NCBI GenBank assembly: GCA_026770575.1
Contig: MU657229.1
Coordinates: 62,001 to 126,000 of the forward strand
DNA from: Pelagophyceae sp. CCMP2097
Lineage: Eukaryota; Sar; Pelagophyceae
DNA length: 64,000 nt
Reading direction: 5' to 3'
In this document: piece by piece, positions 11,664-19,087 of the stretch
Position numbering within the stretch: the first letter of the stretch is position 1
Layout: the number at the start of each line of letters is the position of its first letter
Notes under the pieces: model-generated
The model's input: only the letters and a program-made list of their open reading frames with translations
The model's database searches: none
What the model was told of the DNA's origin: nothing
Program-made: the position numbers and the translations under genes

Positions 11664-12587
11664 ATGGTCCGCACCGTCGTCCTCGCGCTGTGCCTCGCCG
11701 GCTCTGCGGCGTTTGCGCCCGTGGCGCCGCAGCAGGCGACTGTCGTTGCCAATGTCGGCATCAAGGAGATGGCTGGCGCGACGGCGCCCTTTGGGTTCTG
11801 GGACCCGGCCGGCTTCGCCGACAAGACGTCCGAGCCCCTCATGCTCTGGTAAGGCGCCGCGGCGGATGGCGCCTTGGTCTACTCGACTGCAAAGGGTTTT
11901 CCGCAGACGCGGGACACCTGCAGCAGGGGCGCACCTGCAGCAGCAGTGCCCTTGCAGCAGGGGTGCACCCCACAGCAGAGTGTCCCCGCAGCAGTGTTGC
12001 ACCCGCAGCAGGGCGCACCCGCAGCTGGGCGCAAGGGGCATCCGTACCCCGCTCTACGCCTCGGCCTCTAGGTACCGCGCCTCCGAGCTGAAGCACTCGC
12101 GCGTGGCCATGCTGGCCACGGTGGGCTGGCTGGTGAACACGGCGGGCGTGACGCTGCCGGGCGACCTCTCGCACGGGCTTCCGTTCAATTCGCTCAGCAA
12201 GAGCCCGCTCGAGGCGTGGTCCCAGGTCCCCGACCAGGGCAAGTACCAGATCCTCTTCGGCATCGGCCTCCTCGAGTGCGTCGTTGAGCGTTGAGCGGGG
12301 GTGGCGTTTGCCTCGACAAAGGGATCCTCGGTCCGACGTTGGCCGCTAGGTTCCACTCCGAGTTCGGCGAGCCGTACAAGAAGCACTACACCAAGGGCGG
12401 CCCGATGCCGGGCAACACGAACGAGCGCTGGTTCTTTTCTGGGGACGTGCTTGGCATCAGCAAGAAATGCGACGCCAAGGAACTCCTCCGCAAGGAGTCT
12501 GCTGAGCTGAACAACGGCCGCCTCGCCATGATCGCCATCATGGGCTTCTCCGCCGCCGCCACCATCCCGGGCTCGGTGCCGTTCTAA
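11664..12587 (+). CDS. fucoxanthin-chlorophyll a/c-type light-harvesting protein
   Basis: This is a three-helix antenna protein of the thylakoid membrane. The leader 'MVRTVVLALCLAGSAAFAP' is a signal peptide with the AFAP motif that directs import into complex red plastids. Exon 1 (11664-11848) carries 'GFWDPAGFADKTSEPLMLW'. A 223-bp intron with CAGCAG-rich internal repeats follows (GTAAGG donor, TCTAG acceptor). Exon 2 from 12072 gives helix 1, 'ELKHSRVAMLATVGW', with the chlorophyll-ligand E and R, and helix 2 'GKYQILFGIGLLE'. The C-terminal part has 'HSEFGEPYKKHY' and helix 3, 'ESAELNNGRLAMIAIMG', again with E-x-x-N-G-R. The frame changes near 12276-12297 with no normal intron: it needs a 20-nt GTGCGT...GAG removal, or is an indel next to a CGTTGAG tandem duplication. 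Family certain; exact subfamily (Lhcf/Lhcr/Lhcx) not assigned. Confidence 0.9.
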
Positions 12588-12719
12588 AGCGCAACCCTCT
12601 TGAAAAATAAGGGATGCTAGGAAGTGCTATCCTCGGGTGCCGCCCTGTTGAAGATGAAGGGATACAACTCGTGCTATCCTCGGACTCCTCGAGTCGGCAC
12701 AGACATTACAGTTACACAG
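12588..12719. other. short convergent intergenic spacer
   Basis: Tail-to-tail spacer between the light-harvesting gene and the RAP protein. It contains two near-copies of a motif like GATGCTAGGAAGTGCTATCCTCGG and AAGATGAAGGGATACAA (about 12613-12685), function unknown. Confidence 0.35.
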
Positions 12720-14948
12720 TTACACGCCGGGGGCGTCTTCGTTTTGGGCGGCGGGCCCTTGAGCTCGAGCCGCGGTGAGGTCGCGGAGATAGTCTTCGTT
12801 TTGGGCGGCGGGCCCTTGAGCTAGAGCCGCGACGAGGTCGCGGAGATAGTCTTCTTGCTCCGCCGGCGTCGCGAGCCCCAGCCATTCATGAAACGGAATC
12901 CTGATCCCCGTCCAGCCCAGCCGGCGCAGGAGCCTCTCCTTGGACTTTGCCACGTCACATAGACCGCGGTTGTTTGCGGCGCCGGCGACGTATCTCGTCG
13001 GGCCGTCGAACTCTATGCACACCTTCAAAGCCGGCTGCGCCATGTCTACGCAGATGCCTTGGGCGGTGGTATAATCGGCCTCGTGCGCCCAGCCGAGCTT
13101 GGTTAACAAATTTGAAACGTCTTTGTGAGATTGCGAGGGCCGCGGCTGTTCGCGGAGGTACGCCGCGCGGAGGTGTGCGTCGTGTTCCGTCAGTAAGAGC
13201 GCCAGCGGCGAGTCGTGCGCGTCGAGTCGGAGGAGGACGTTAACGTGGTGGAGCTGGGCCAAAACGTCGTCGCCGAAGACGATGATCGTTTTTCGGACCC
13301 GGTCCTCTATCGCGTTGAAGAGCTCCGGCGCCGAAACCCCCGCCGTCGAATAGGCCCTCGCAATCAGAGCGAGTTGGTGCGAGTCAAAGGATGTCATCTT
13401 TTCGATGGACTCGGTGGCCGCGGCTTGGAAGAGGTCGGGCGCGTGGACGTTTGCAGAGGCAAAGGCCCAGACGATGCGTGCGAGATCCTCTGCCTTCAAG
13501 GTCGGCATCTTCCATTTCGCCTCGGCCGCCGCCGCTTCAAAGAGTCTCGGCGACTCGAGGCCCATGGCGGAGAAGGCCCAGACGACGTGGGCGAGTTCTT
13601 GCGCTGAGAGTTCCATAATCTTCCTCGGGAGTTCCGCCGATACCGCTTCGAAGAGCAACGGCGCTGCGACTCCGGCCTCTGCAAAGGCCCAGGCCGTCTT
13701 GGCGAGTTGGTGCGGGTTGAAGGTGACGATCTTCGTCAGCGCTTCGGCGGCGATGGCTTGGAATAAGGAGCGGTTCGAAACGCGCACCGTGCTCAAGGCC
13801 CAAACTAAGCCGCACAGGTCCTCTGCGTTCAACTCCGCAATCACCTTGGGCGCTTCCGCCGAAACGGCTTCAAAGTACGCCGGCGCCGGAGTGCGCGTTT
13901 TCGCAAAGACCCAGCAATTGAGCGCGAGCTGCTTCCCGCTGAAGAAGAGCACCTTCCTCGCAGCCTCGGAGGCCATGGCTTCAAAGAACGCGGGCGAATC
14001 GACGCCGGCCTTTTCGTAGGCCCACAACGTGTTTGAAAGCTCTTCAGGCGTGCACCTCGAAACTTTGTTGGGCCAGGGTCGGTCTTTGGAAGCCTCCAAT
14101 CTCCCACCGACTTTGGAAGCCTCCAATTGCCCGCCGACAAAGGGCACCGGCGCCGCCATCAAAGCCGTGCAAGCCAGGGCCTCGAAGAGGTCGGGCGCCA
14201 CGAAGCCCACTGTGGCAAATGCCCAAGTCATTAAAGCGATGTCTGAGGCCTCAAAAGTGTCGACCTTCGCTAACGAGTCTGCCGCAACGGCCTTAAACAA
14301 CTTGGCCGTCTTCCCCCGCCCAAACTTCGCGCAGCCCCATGCGACGTGCGCGAGGCCCTGGGCGTCCCAGTCGACGTTCTCCTTTGCCAGGCTCCAGATA
14401 CAGCGGTCGACCAATTTCTGGAAGGCTGGAGTCTGCGCCTGAAAAGACTCGGCGTGGATACCCAGTCGTCGAAAAGCCGTGGCCAAGTGGACCATGTTGA
14501 AGAGCAGGCCGTGCTCGAGGCGGCCCTCGAGAACAGATAAGACGTCTTGGACATTTCGAGATTCCTTCAGGTGCTTCAAAAGATATAAAGCCAGCGCCAC
14601 GGGGTCGTATTCCTTCTTCCACTTGCTCTTCAACCGCTTCGGGATCGGCCGCGGCTTCTGCACCGGCACGGGCCGGGGGATGCGATGGATGATGGCGCGG
14701 CTGCCGGCCGGTGATTGCTGGAGTGGCATAAACTTGGGTGGGAGGAAAGTCAAAGTCCCCGCCTGCCGAGTCGTCGCGCGGCCGCGGGGCTTGGCAACGG
14801 CCACTTGCACCACCGTCTCCGCGCCACCGGGAATCGCGGATGCGCGCGACAAAATGCGCAAATAGAGGTCCGGTTCCGGATAAGCCTCGGAAGCGTCGGA
14901 AGCAAAACGCAGGCCACGCCGGAGCAGCGCCGGCCGCAGCGACCGCAT
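12720..14948 (-). CDS. RAP-domain OPR/FAST-like repeat protein, probably organellar RNA factor
   Basis: About 743 residues from ATG 14948. The leader 'MRSLRPALLRRGLRFASDA' looks like a mitochondrial (or plastid) presequence. The middle is a long run of helical repeats such as 'LSNTLWAYEKAGVDSPAFFE' and 'LAKTAWAFAEAGVAAPLLFE'. The C-terminus is a RAP domain: 'DMAQPALKVCIEFDGPTRY' then 'KERLLRRLGWTGIRIPFHEW', the endonuclease-like fold seen in FASTK and RAP proteins that process organellar RNA. The frame stays open upstream to 15692, but that segment is arginine-rich and lacks repeats, so the internal start is preferred. Two oddities: an insert with 'GGQLEASKVGGRLEASK' between repeats (about 14085-14145) that may be an unspliced in-frame intron, and a 57-bp tandem duplication giving two copies of 'EDYLRDL..A.AQGPAAQN' at the very end. 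Confidence 0.85.
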   Translation of the reverse strand: MRSLRPALLRRGLRFASDASEAYPEPDLYLRILSRASAIPGGAETVVQVAVAKPRGRATTRQAGTLTFLPPKFMPLQQSPAGSRAIIHRIPRPVPVQKPRPIPKRLKSKWKKEYDPVALALYLLKHLKESRNVQDVLSVLEGRLEHGLLFNMVHLATAFRRLGIHAESFQAQTPAFQKLVDRCIWSLAKENVDWDAQGLAHVAWGCAKFGRGKTAKLFKAVAADSLAKVDTFEASDIALMTWAFATVGFVAPDLFEALACTALMAAPVPFVGGQLEASKVGGRLEASKDRPWPNKVSRCTPEELSNTLWAYEKAGVDSPAFFEAMASEAARKVLFFSGKQLALNCWVFAKTRTPAPAYFEAVSAEAPKVIAELNAEDLCGLVWALSTVRVSNRSLFQAIAAEALTKIVTFNPHQLAKTAWAFAEAGVAAPLLFEAVSAELPRKIMELSAQELAHVVWAFSAMGLESPRLFEAAAAEAKWKMPTLKAEDLARIVWAFASANVHAPDLFQAAATESIEKMTSFDSHQLALIARAYSTAGVSAPELFNAIEDRVRKTIIVFGDDVLAQLHHVNVLLRLDAHDSPLALLLTEHDAHLRAAYLREQPRPSQSHKDVSNLLTKLGWAHEADYTTAQGICVDMAQPALKVCIEFDGPTRYVAGAANNRGLCDVAKSKERLLRRLGWTGIRIPFHEWLGLATPAEQEDYLRDLVAALAQGPAAQNEDYLRDLTAARAQGPAAQNEDAPGV

Positions 14949-16033
14949 CGCGGCCCAGCGAGGCGACTGCGCCCAAAGGCGCCGGACTCCGGGGGTCCAC
15001 ACCTTCGCAGACCGGATTGGACTCGGGCTGGATATCCACGCCAGCTGGAGATAGAGTTTTGGGGAGCATTCGTTTTGGGCTATCGGAGACAAACTTCTCA
15101 GAGCTGAGACGCGCGGGCGCGCATGCCCAAGCGGAAGAAGAGCGCAGAGCCCGTTCCGTATGGTACCCGCGCCCCCTCTAAGGCAAGAAGTTTGGGGTAT
15201 AGAGGCCTGTGGGGAGAGCCGAGTCGACTCCCTTGAATTCAAATTTCGGCGCTCGACGGCAGCGCGCGAACGAGAGGGTCCGAAATCGCAGCTCGGAGAT
15301 ATGTGCTCCGGATGGCACTGTACGTAGGGCTGATAAAGAAAGATCACGAAAAGAAACCCGCCTTCGACCCGATTCCACTCTGACAACGGAGCGTCTCCGC
15401 GACACTCTTCCAAGTCGTCGATTAGGGCCACTCGTGCCGCGATACTCGCTGGGGACGCCGGCTTCATGGCCCTACAGATGGCGCACCAGTCGGCGCCGGT
15501 CTTATAGGCCGATTGCGTGTTTTTCATGGGCATGACGTGCCTCGTACGAACGTCGGCCAAGTTTTGGAAAGCACCAAGTCCCGAACGCCACATTCGTTTG
15601 TGACTCTCGGGGATGTGCCTCGGTGAGTAGATCACGAAATTCTGAAAGCTGCGATTTGGGCACCACTCTGAGCGCCGTGAGCGCCCCTCCAAGTTGAGAC
15701 CATTTCACACTTCACCCCCGCATCTGGCCTATACGTGCCGGCGTCAAGTAAAGACGGTTCCCGCCCATAGATGAGACCCTATACTCGGACCCCAGACCCT
15801 CCGCTCGGCGCCTGGGGCAAAGGCGCCCGCGCGCGAGGCGCCCGAAGAATGACCTCAAAATTTTCCCCCACAAAACTGAATGATCCAAAAAACTCTATCT
15901 CCAAATGGCGTGGGATCGCTGAACCAGTTTGGCGATGCGCATGTCGCCATTTTTTCGGCGCCGCGCGCCCTCAGCTGCGCCACTCTCGGCCCCTACTAGG
16001 TAGGACCCCTCGGCGCGGTCTTTGCGCGGCGGC
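14949..16033. other. intergenic region upstream of RAP gene and orphan gene A
   Basis: Minus-strand frame of the RAP gene stays open to 15692 but reads as non-conserved sequence. Nothing else is recognised. The last about 45 bp (from 15989) match the sequence before orphan gene B, including CCCTACTAGGTAGGACCCCT, and so are part of the duplicated unit or its promoter. Confidence 0.4.
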
Positions 16034-16693
16034 ATGACTTCGCGGCGCGCGCACGGCGACCTTACGGCGATCATCCGTGACTTTGCCGACGGCGTGACGC
16101 GCCTCCCACGGCGCGGGGGCAACATCGAAGTTTTTGCGAACCTTGCCTACATGAGGAAAGGCATCGACAAATACGCGGCATTGAGGGAAATGACCTATTC
16201 ATCACCGGGAAATGACTTATTCATCACCGATTACAGCGAAATTGAGGACGTGGTGCAGACGCTCCGCATCACCGCCGCGAGCGCCGACGACGATCGGTTC
16301 CTCCTGGAGATTGTCAAGACGCTCGAGGTCGAGAACTTGGACTGCGGTGAAATAATAAAGCTCGTGAACAAGGTGCCCTGCCAGCAGTACCTTGTCGCAA
16401 GGAAGGACCTCGGCGCCGTGCTGCGCATGCTGCAGCCCGAGCCGTGCGCCATGATCCGGATGTCGTACGGCTGCCGGCTGCGCCTGGCGCACGGCGCCGT
16501 CGACCTCAAGCACAACCTCAAGGCCGTGAAAGAAGCCTGCGCGACCATGACGTACCTCTTGCTCGGCGAATCGTTCATGTCTCCCCACGCCAAGACGCTG
16601 GCGTCCGTGGCCGACGACGCCTACGCGAATTTTGCCGCGATTCGGAACACGGCGGGAAAGTACGCGGACATGATCAAGGTGCTGCCCGCGTGA
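16034..16693 (+). CDS. orphan protein A of a tandem duplicate pair (219 aa)
   Basis: Intronless ORF, starting 'MTSRRAHGDLTAIIRDFADG' and ending 'AGKYADMIKVLPA'. No family is recognised. It is clearly paralogous to the ORF at 17954-18586: shared blocks include 'DFADGVTRLPRRGG', 'VVQTLRITAASADD', 'QQYLVARKDLGAVLR', 'QPEPCA', 'YGCRLRLAHGAVDLK' and 'YANFAAIRNTAGKYADM'. The central part ('AYMRKGIDKYAALREMTYSS' against an acidic stretch in B) is divergent. A short tandem repeat of 'TGACCTATTCATCACCGG'-like sequence sits at 16190-16232. The predicted protein is soluble and mixed alpha/beta, with no signal peptide. Start chosen at ATG 16034 because the upstream in-frame start is a TTG in the conserved leader. 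Confidence 0.7.
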   Translation: MTSRRAHGDLTAIIRDFADGVTRLPRRGGNIEVFANLAYMRKGIDKYAALREMTYSSPGNDLFITDYSEIEDVVQTLRITAASADDDRFLLEIVKTLEVENLDCGEIIKLVNKVPCQQYLVARKDLGAVLRMLQPEPCAMIRMSYGCRLRLAHGAVDLKHNLKAVKEACATMTYLLLGESFMSPHAKTLASVADDAYANFAAIRNTAGKYADMIKVLPA

Positions 16694-16903
16694 CTCCGCC
16701 CATCCAGACGCAGAATCTGTGCACACGCCTCCTCGGGACCCCCGCGATCTTCGAACTTTGGAAGCGTGCAAAAATACGTTAAGGTGTTGCCACACAAGTT
16801 TCAAGTCCCAAGGTCAGTCGGTCGGTCGGGACCTTCTGAAGCCGACCAATAGATTATACCAGGTAAATACCCGGCCACTTTAGCTATAGAATAATAATAA
16901 TTC

Positions 16904-16966
16904 AGGACCCGAAGGGTCCTTGCCGTTTATTCAACGTCAGTTTACGGCAAGGGCCCTTCGGGTCCT
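16904..16966. repeat. 23-bp inverted repeat (hairpin), one mismatch
   Basis: Arms 16904-16926 and 16944-16966 are reverse complements with one mismatch, separated by a 17-nt loop. Each arm contains the near-palindrome GGACCCGAAGGGTCC. It could be a foldback element, a transcript hairpin or a terminator-like 3' structure downstream of orphan gene A. Confidence 0.85.
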
Positions 16967-16994
16967 TTGATTGAAGGATTACCAGGGGCAATTA

Positions 16995-16995
<1 letters not shown>

Positions 16996-17050
<55 letters not shown>
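16996..17050 (+). repeat. (TCTG)n microsatellite
   Basis: About thirteen TCTG units with two TTTG variants. Confidence 0.95.
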
Positions 17051-17101
17051 CGTCGCCCAGCAAATCCGAGGTTCCACCTTTGGGAAGAAAAAACAGCAAC
17101 T

Positions 17102-17280
17102 CGGCCGATTTAGCGATTGGTGGTTGATGCGATCGCTAAAATTGGGAGTTGAGGTCGAGCAGGAGCCTCATTGGAATCATCATAGAAGAAGTTTTTGGTC
17201 ACAGGTTCGAATCTGGTCGGCCGCAAAAAAAAGAAAAAATAAATAGCTCAATAAGAAATAAAATAATAAAAATAAAGATA
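17102..17280 (+). mobile_element. tRNA-like SINE-type element with A-rich tail
   Basis: CGGCCGA at 17102 pairs perfectly with TCGGCCG at 17216-17222 like an acceptor stem. Inside are an A-box-like TAGCGATTGGTGG (17111) and a B-box-like GGTTCGAATCT (17203), the split pol III promoter of tRNA genes. The span (121 nt) is too long for a plain tRNA. The right end continues into an A-rich AAAAAAAAGAAAAAATAAAT tail. That combination is typical of tRNA-derived SINEs. A tRNA gene with an intron is the main alternative. Confidence 0.5.
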
Positions 17281-17421
17281 AGGAGGATTTGAAAGTTCAG
17301 CGATTAGTTAAATAATTTCAATTATTTACGTGGGCATTGCAATGGGATTTGGCTGTATCCTTCGGGCCTCCGTGTGCCTCCGGCGCGCTCTTGTAATAAT
17401 TATTGTTCTAATTCCGCCTGC

Positions 17422-17432
17422 GAGACTCGAAC
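17422..17432 (-). repeat. second tRNA-like B-box (minus strand)
   Basis: The minus strand reads GGTTCGAGTCT within TCTCGGGTTCGAGTCTCG, matching a T-arm/B-box. No matching 5' acceptor half was found, so it is probably a tRNA or SINE fragment. Confidence 0.35.
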
Positions 17433-17582
17433 CCGAGATTGAGGCAGCTTAACTGCGATTTCTCTGTTGATTGTTGCTCCAAAGTGGTTGCTTTGGCCAG
17501 CCTACTAGGTCATTCGCGATCGAAAGAGCACTGAAACTCACTGTAGAACCAATTGGTACAATTGTAGAACCAACTTTTTTAA

Positions 17583-17612
17583 CCAGGGTGGATAATAAGC
17601 AAGCAAGCAACC
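17583..17612 (+). repeat. dispersed 'GGGTGGAT...AAGCAAGCAA' repeat, partial copy
   Basis: CCAGGGTGGATAATAAGCAAG and the following AAGCAACC match the right half of the copy at 17636-17674. Confidence 0.6.
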
Positions 17613-17635
17613 AGATTAGTCAGGCATACCCTCTT

Positions 17636-17674
17636 GGGCCAGCCCCACCACCCAGGGTGGATCTAAAGCAAGCA
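17636..17674 (+). repeat. dispersed repeat, intergenic copy
   Basis: Starts GGGCCAGCCCCACCACCCAG and ends GGATCTAAAGCAAGCAA. Related copies lie in introns at 37822-37862 (opposite strand) and 50650-50687. Confidence 0.75.
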
Positions 17675-17685
17675 ACCAGACCCCC

Positions 17686-17715
17686 CCGACCGAGATTTGC
17701 CCCGATCTCGGTCGG
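17686..17715. repeat. 11-bp perfect hairpin
   Basis: CCGACCGAGAT and ATCTCGGTCGG flank an 8-nt loop. On the minus strand the adjacent GTTCAAATCCCGACC resembles another T-arm, so this may be the end of a SINE. Confidence 0.7.
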
Positions 17716-17953
17716 GATTTGAACGGTAAGCTGGTTGATCTGACTAGGCCAGGAGAAGGTCCCTCGGGACTGGACATCCTGTGATTTTTATTACATTACA
17801 TTAGGACTTCATACCGTGGCATTACATTAGGTTCCAACACTTTTGGGACCCGACTGAGCCTTCGCCAAATTTGGCGATCACAGAAGACACGTTTTTACTG
17901 GTTCAAGAGGTCCCTACTAGGTAGGACCCCTCGGCTGGTCTTTGCGCGGCGGC

Positions 17954-18586
17954 ATGTCTTCGCGGCACGCGCACGGCGACCTCACGGCGCTCATCCGCGA
18001 CTTTGCCGACGGCGTGACGCGCCTGCCGCGGCGCGGGGGCATCGTCGAAGTCTTTGCGAATCTTGACTACACGACGCTCAGAGACGATGAAGACGAACAC
18101 CACGAGGAATCTGACGACGAAAGCATCGGGCTCGCCGTGGTGCAGACGCTCCGCATCACCGCCGCGAGCGCCGACGAAAATCGGTTCCTCCTGCAGATTG
18201 TTCAGACGCTCGAGGCGGCGAACGGCGGCGATGGTCGGCAGCTCGTGGACGCGGCCCCCGGCCAGCAGTACCTCGTCGCCAAGAAGGACCTCGGCGACGT
18301 GCTGCGCGTGCTGCAGCCCGAGCCGTGCGCCTTGCTCTGTATGACGTACGGCTGCCGGCTGCGCCTGGTTCACGGCGCCGTCGACCTCAAGAGCAACATC
18401 GAGGCCGTGAAAGAAGCCTGCACGCCCATGACGTACCTCATGCGCAGCAAATCGTACGTGGCCACGCCCCACATTATGATGCCATCCATGGACGCGTCCG
18501 TGGGCAACGACATCTACGCGAATTTTGCCGCGATCCGGACCGCGGCGGGAAAGTACGCGGACATGATCAAGGTGCTGCCCTTGTGA
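17954..18586 (+). CDS. orphan protein B of a tandem duplicate pair (210 aa)
   Basis: Intronless paralogue of the ORF at 16034-16693. It starts 'MSSRHAHGDLTALIRDFADG' and ends 'AGKYADMIKVLPL'. It differs mostly in an acidic insert ('RDDEDEHHEESDDES') and in the segment 'SKSYVATPHIMMPSMDAS'. Both copies keep a long open frame with conservative amino-acid changes, which suggests both are under protein-level selection. The preceding 41 bp are nearly identical to those before copy A. Function unknown. Confidence 0.7.
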   Translation: MSSRHAHGDLTALIRDFADGVTRLPRRGGIVEVFANLDYTTLRDDEDEHHEESDDESIGLAVVQTLRITAASADENRFLLQIVQTLEAANGGDGRQLVDAAPGQQYLVAKKDLGDVLRVLQPEPCALLCMTYGCRLRLVHGAVDLKSNIEAVKEACTPMTYLMRSKSYVATPHIMMPSMDASVGNDIYANFAAIRTAAGKYADMIKVLPL

Positions 18587-19087
18587 CTCCATCCATCCCA
18601 ACGCAGAATCTGTGCACACTCCTGTGCACATCTCCTCCGGAACCCACCGATCTGTGCAAAAGTATGCTAAGGTTCAAGGTTCATGGCGCTCAGGCGCTCG
18701 GGCAGTGCCGGCTGGTCGCTCTCATCGTCGGCGGCGTGCATCGCTGTCGCGTCACCAGAGTCGGAAGTCGATGACGATCCACCGCTCTGCGACGTCATTG
18801 CGGCGCAGGGTGGGCGACCCCATCGTCGCCCCGAAGTGTGCGACGCCTGCTGCCTTCGCGACGCCCGTGTCCTGCTCCAGAGTCCCGACGCCCGTCACCC
18901 ACAGAACGACTGGTGCACGAGGCAAGCGGGATTTATGACCCTTTGTCCGGGGCCCTTTCGCGGTTTGCCCGCGTCAGCGCAGGAGCCCGGCGCAGTGCGA
19001 GCGGAGGACGAAGACGTCGAGTTGGAGATAGACCAGGTATACGAAGACGCCCACGGTGCGCACGTTGATGGTTGGCGGCGTGTCACC
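18587..19087. other. spacer with possible minus-strand exon remnants
   Basis: The minus strand has an open stretch near 18765-18910 reading 'LEQDTGVAKAAGVAHFGATM' and a hydrophobic one near 18975-19090 ('TVGVFVYLVYLQLDVFVL'). Neither has a start, family match or clear splice sites, so no gene is called. Confidence 0.3.

Larger units (their letters stand above)
16694..17953. other. AT-rich, repeat-filled spacer between the duplicated genes
   Basis: Base composition falls sharply compared with the rest of the window. The spacer holds an inverted repeat, a TCTG microsatellite, tRNA-like pieces with A-rich tails, a second hairpin and two copies of a dispersed repeat (listed separately). The first about 100 bp after gene A resemble the sequence after gene B ('CAGAATCTGTGCACAC'), so the duplicated unit includes 3' flanking DNA. 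No protein-coding gene is seen. Confidence 0.7.

Noticed and set aside
15069..15692. N-terminal extension of the RAP protein
   Set aside because: Open frame but without repeats or conservation; the start at 14948 gives a mitochondrial-type leader.
17102..17222. functional tRNA gene
   Set aside because: Acceptor-like ends and A/B boxes exist, but the span is 121 nt and the T-stem has mismatches; kept as SINE-like.
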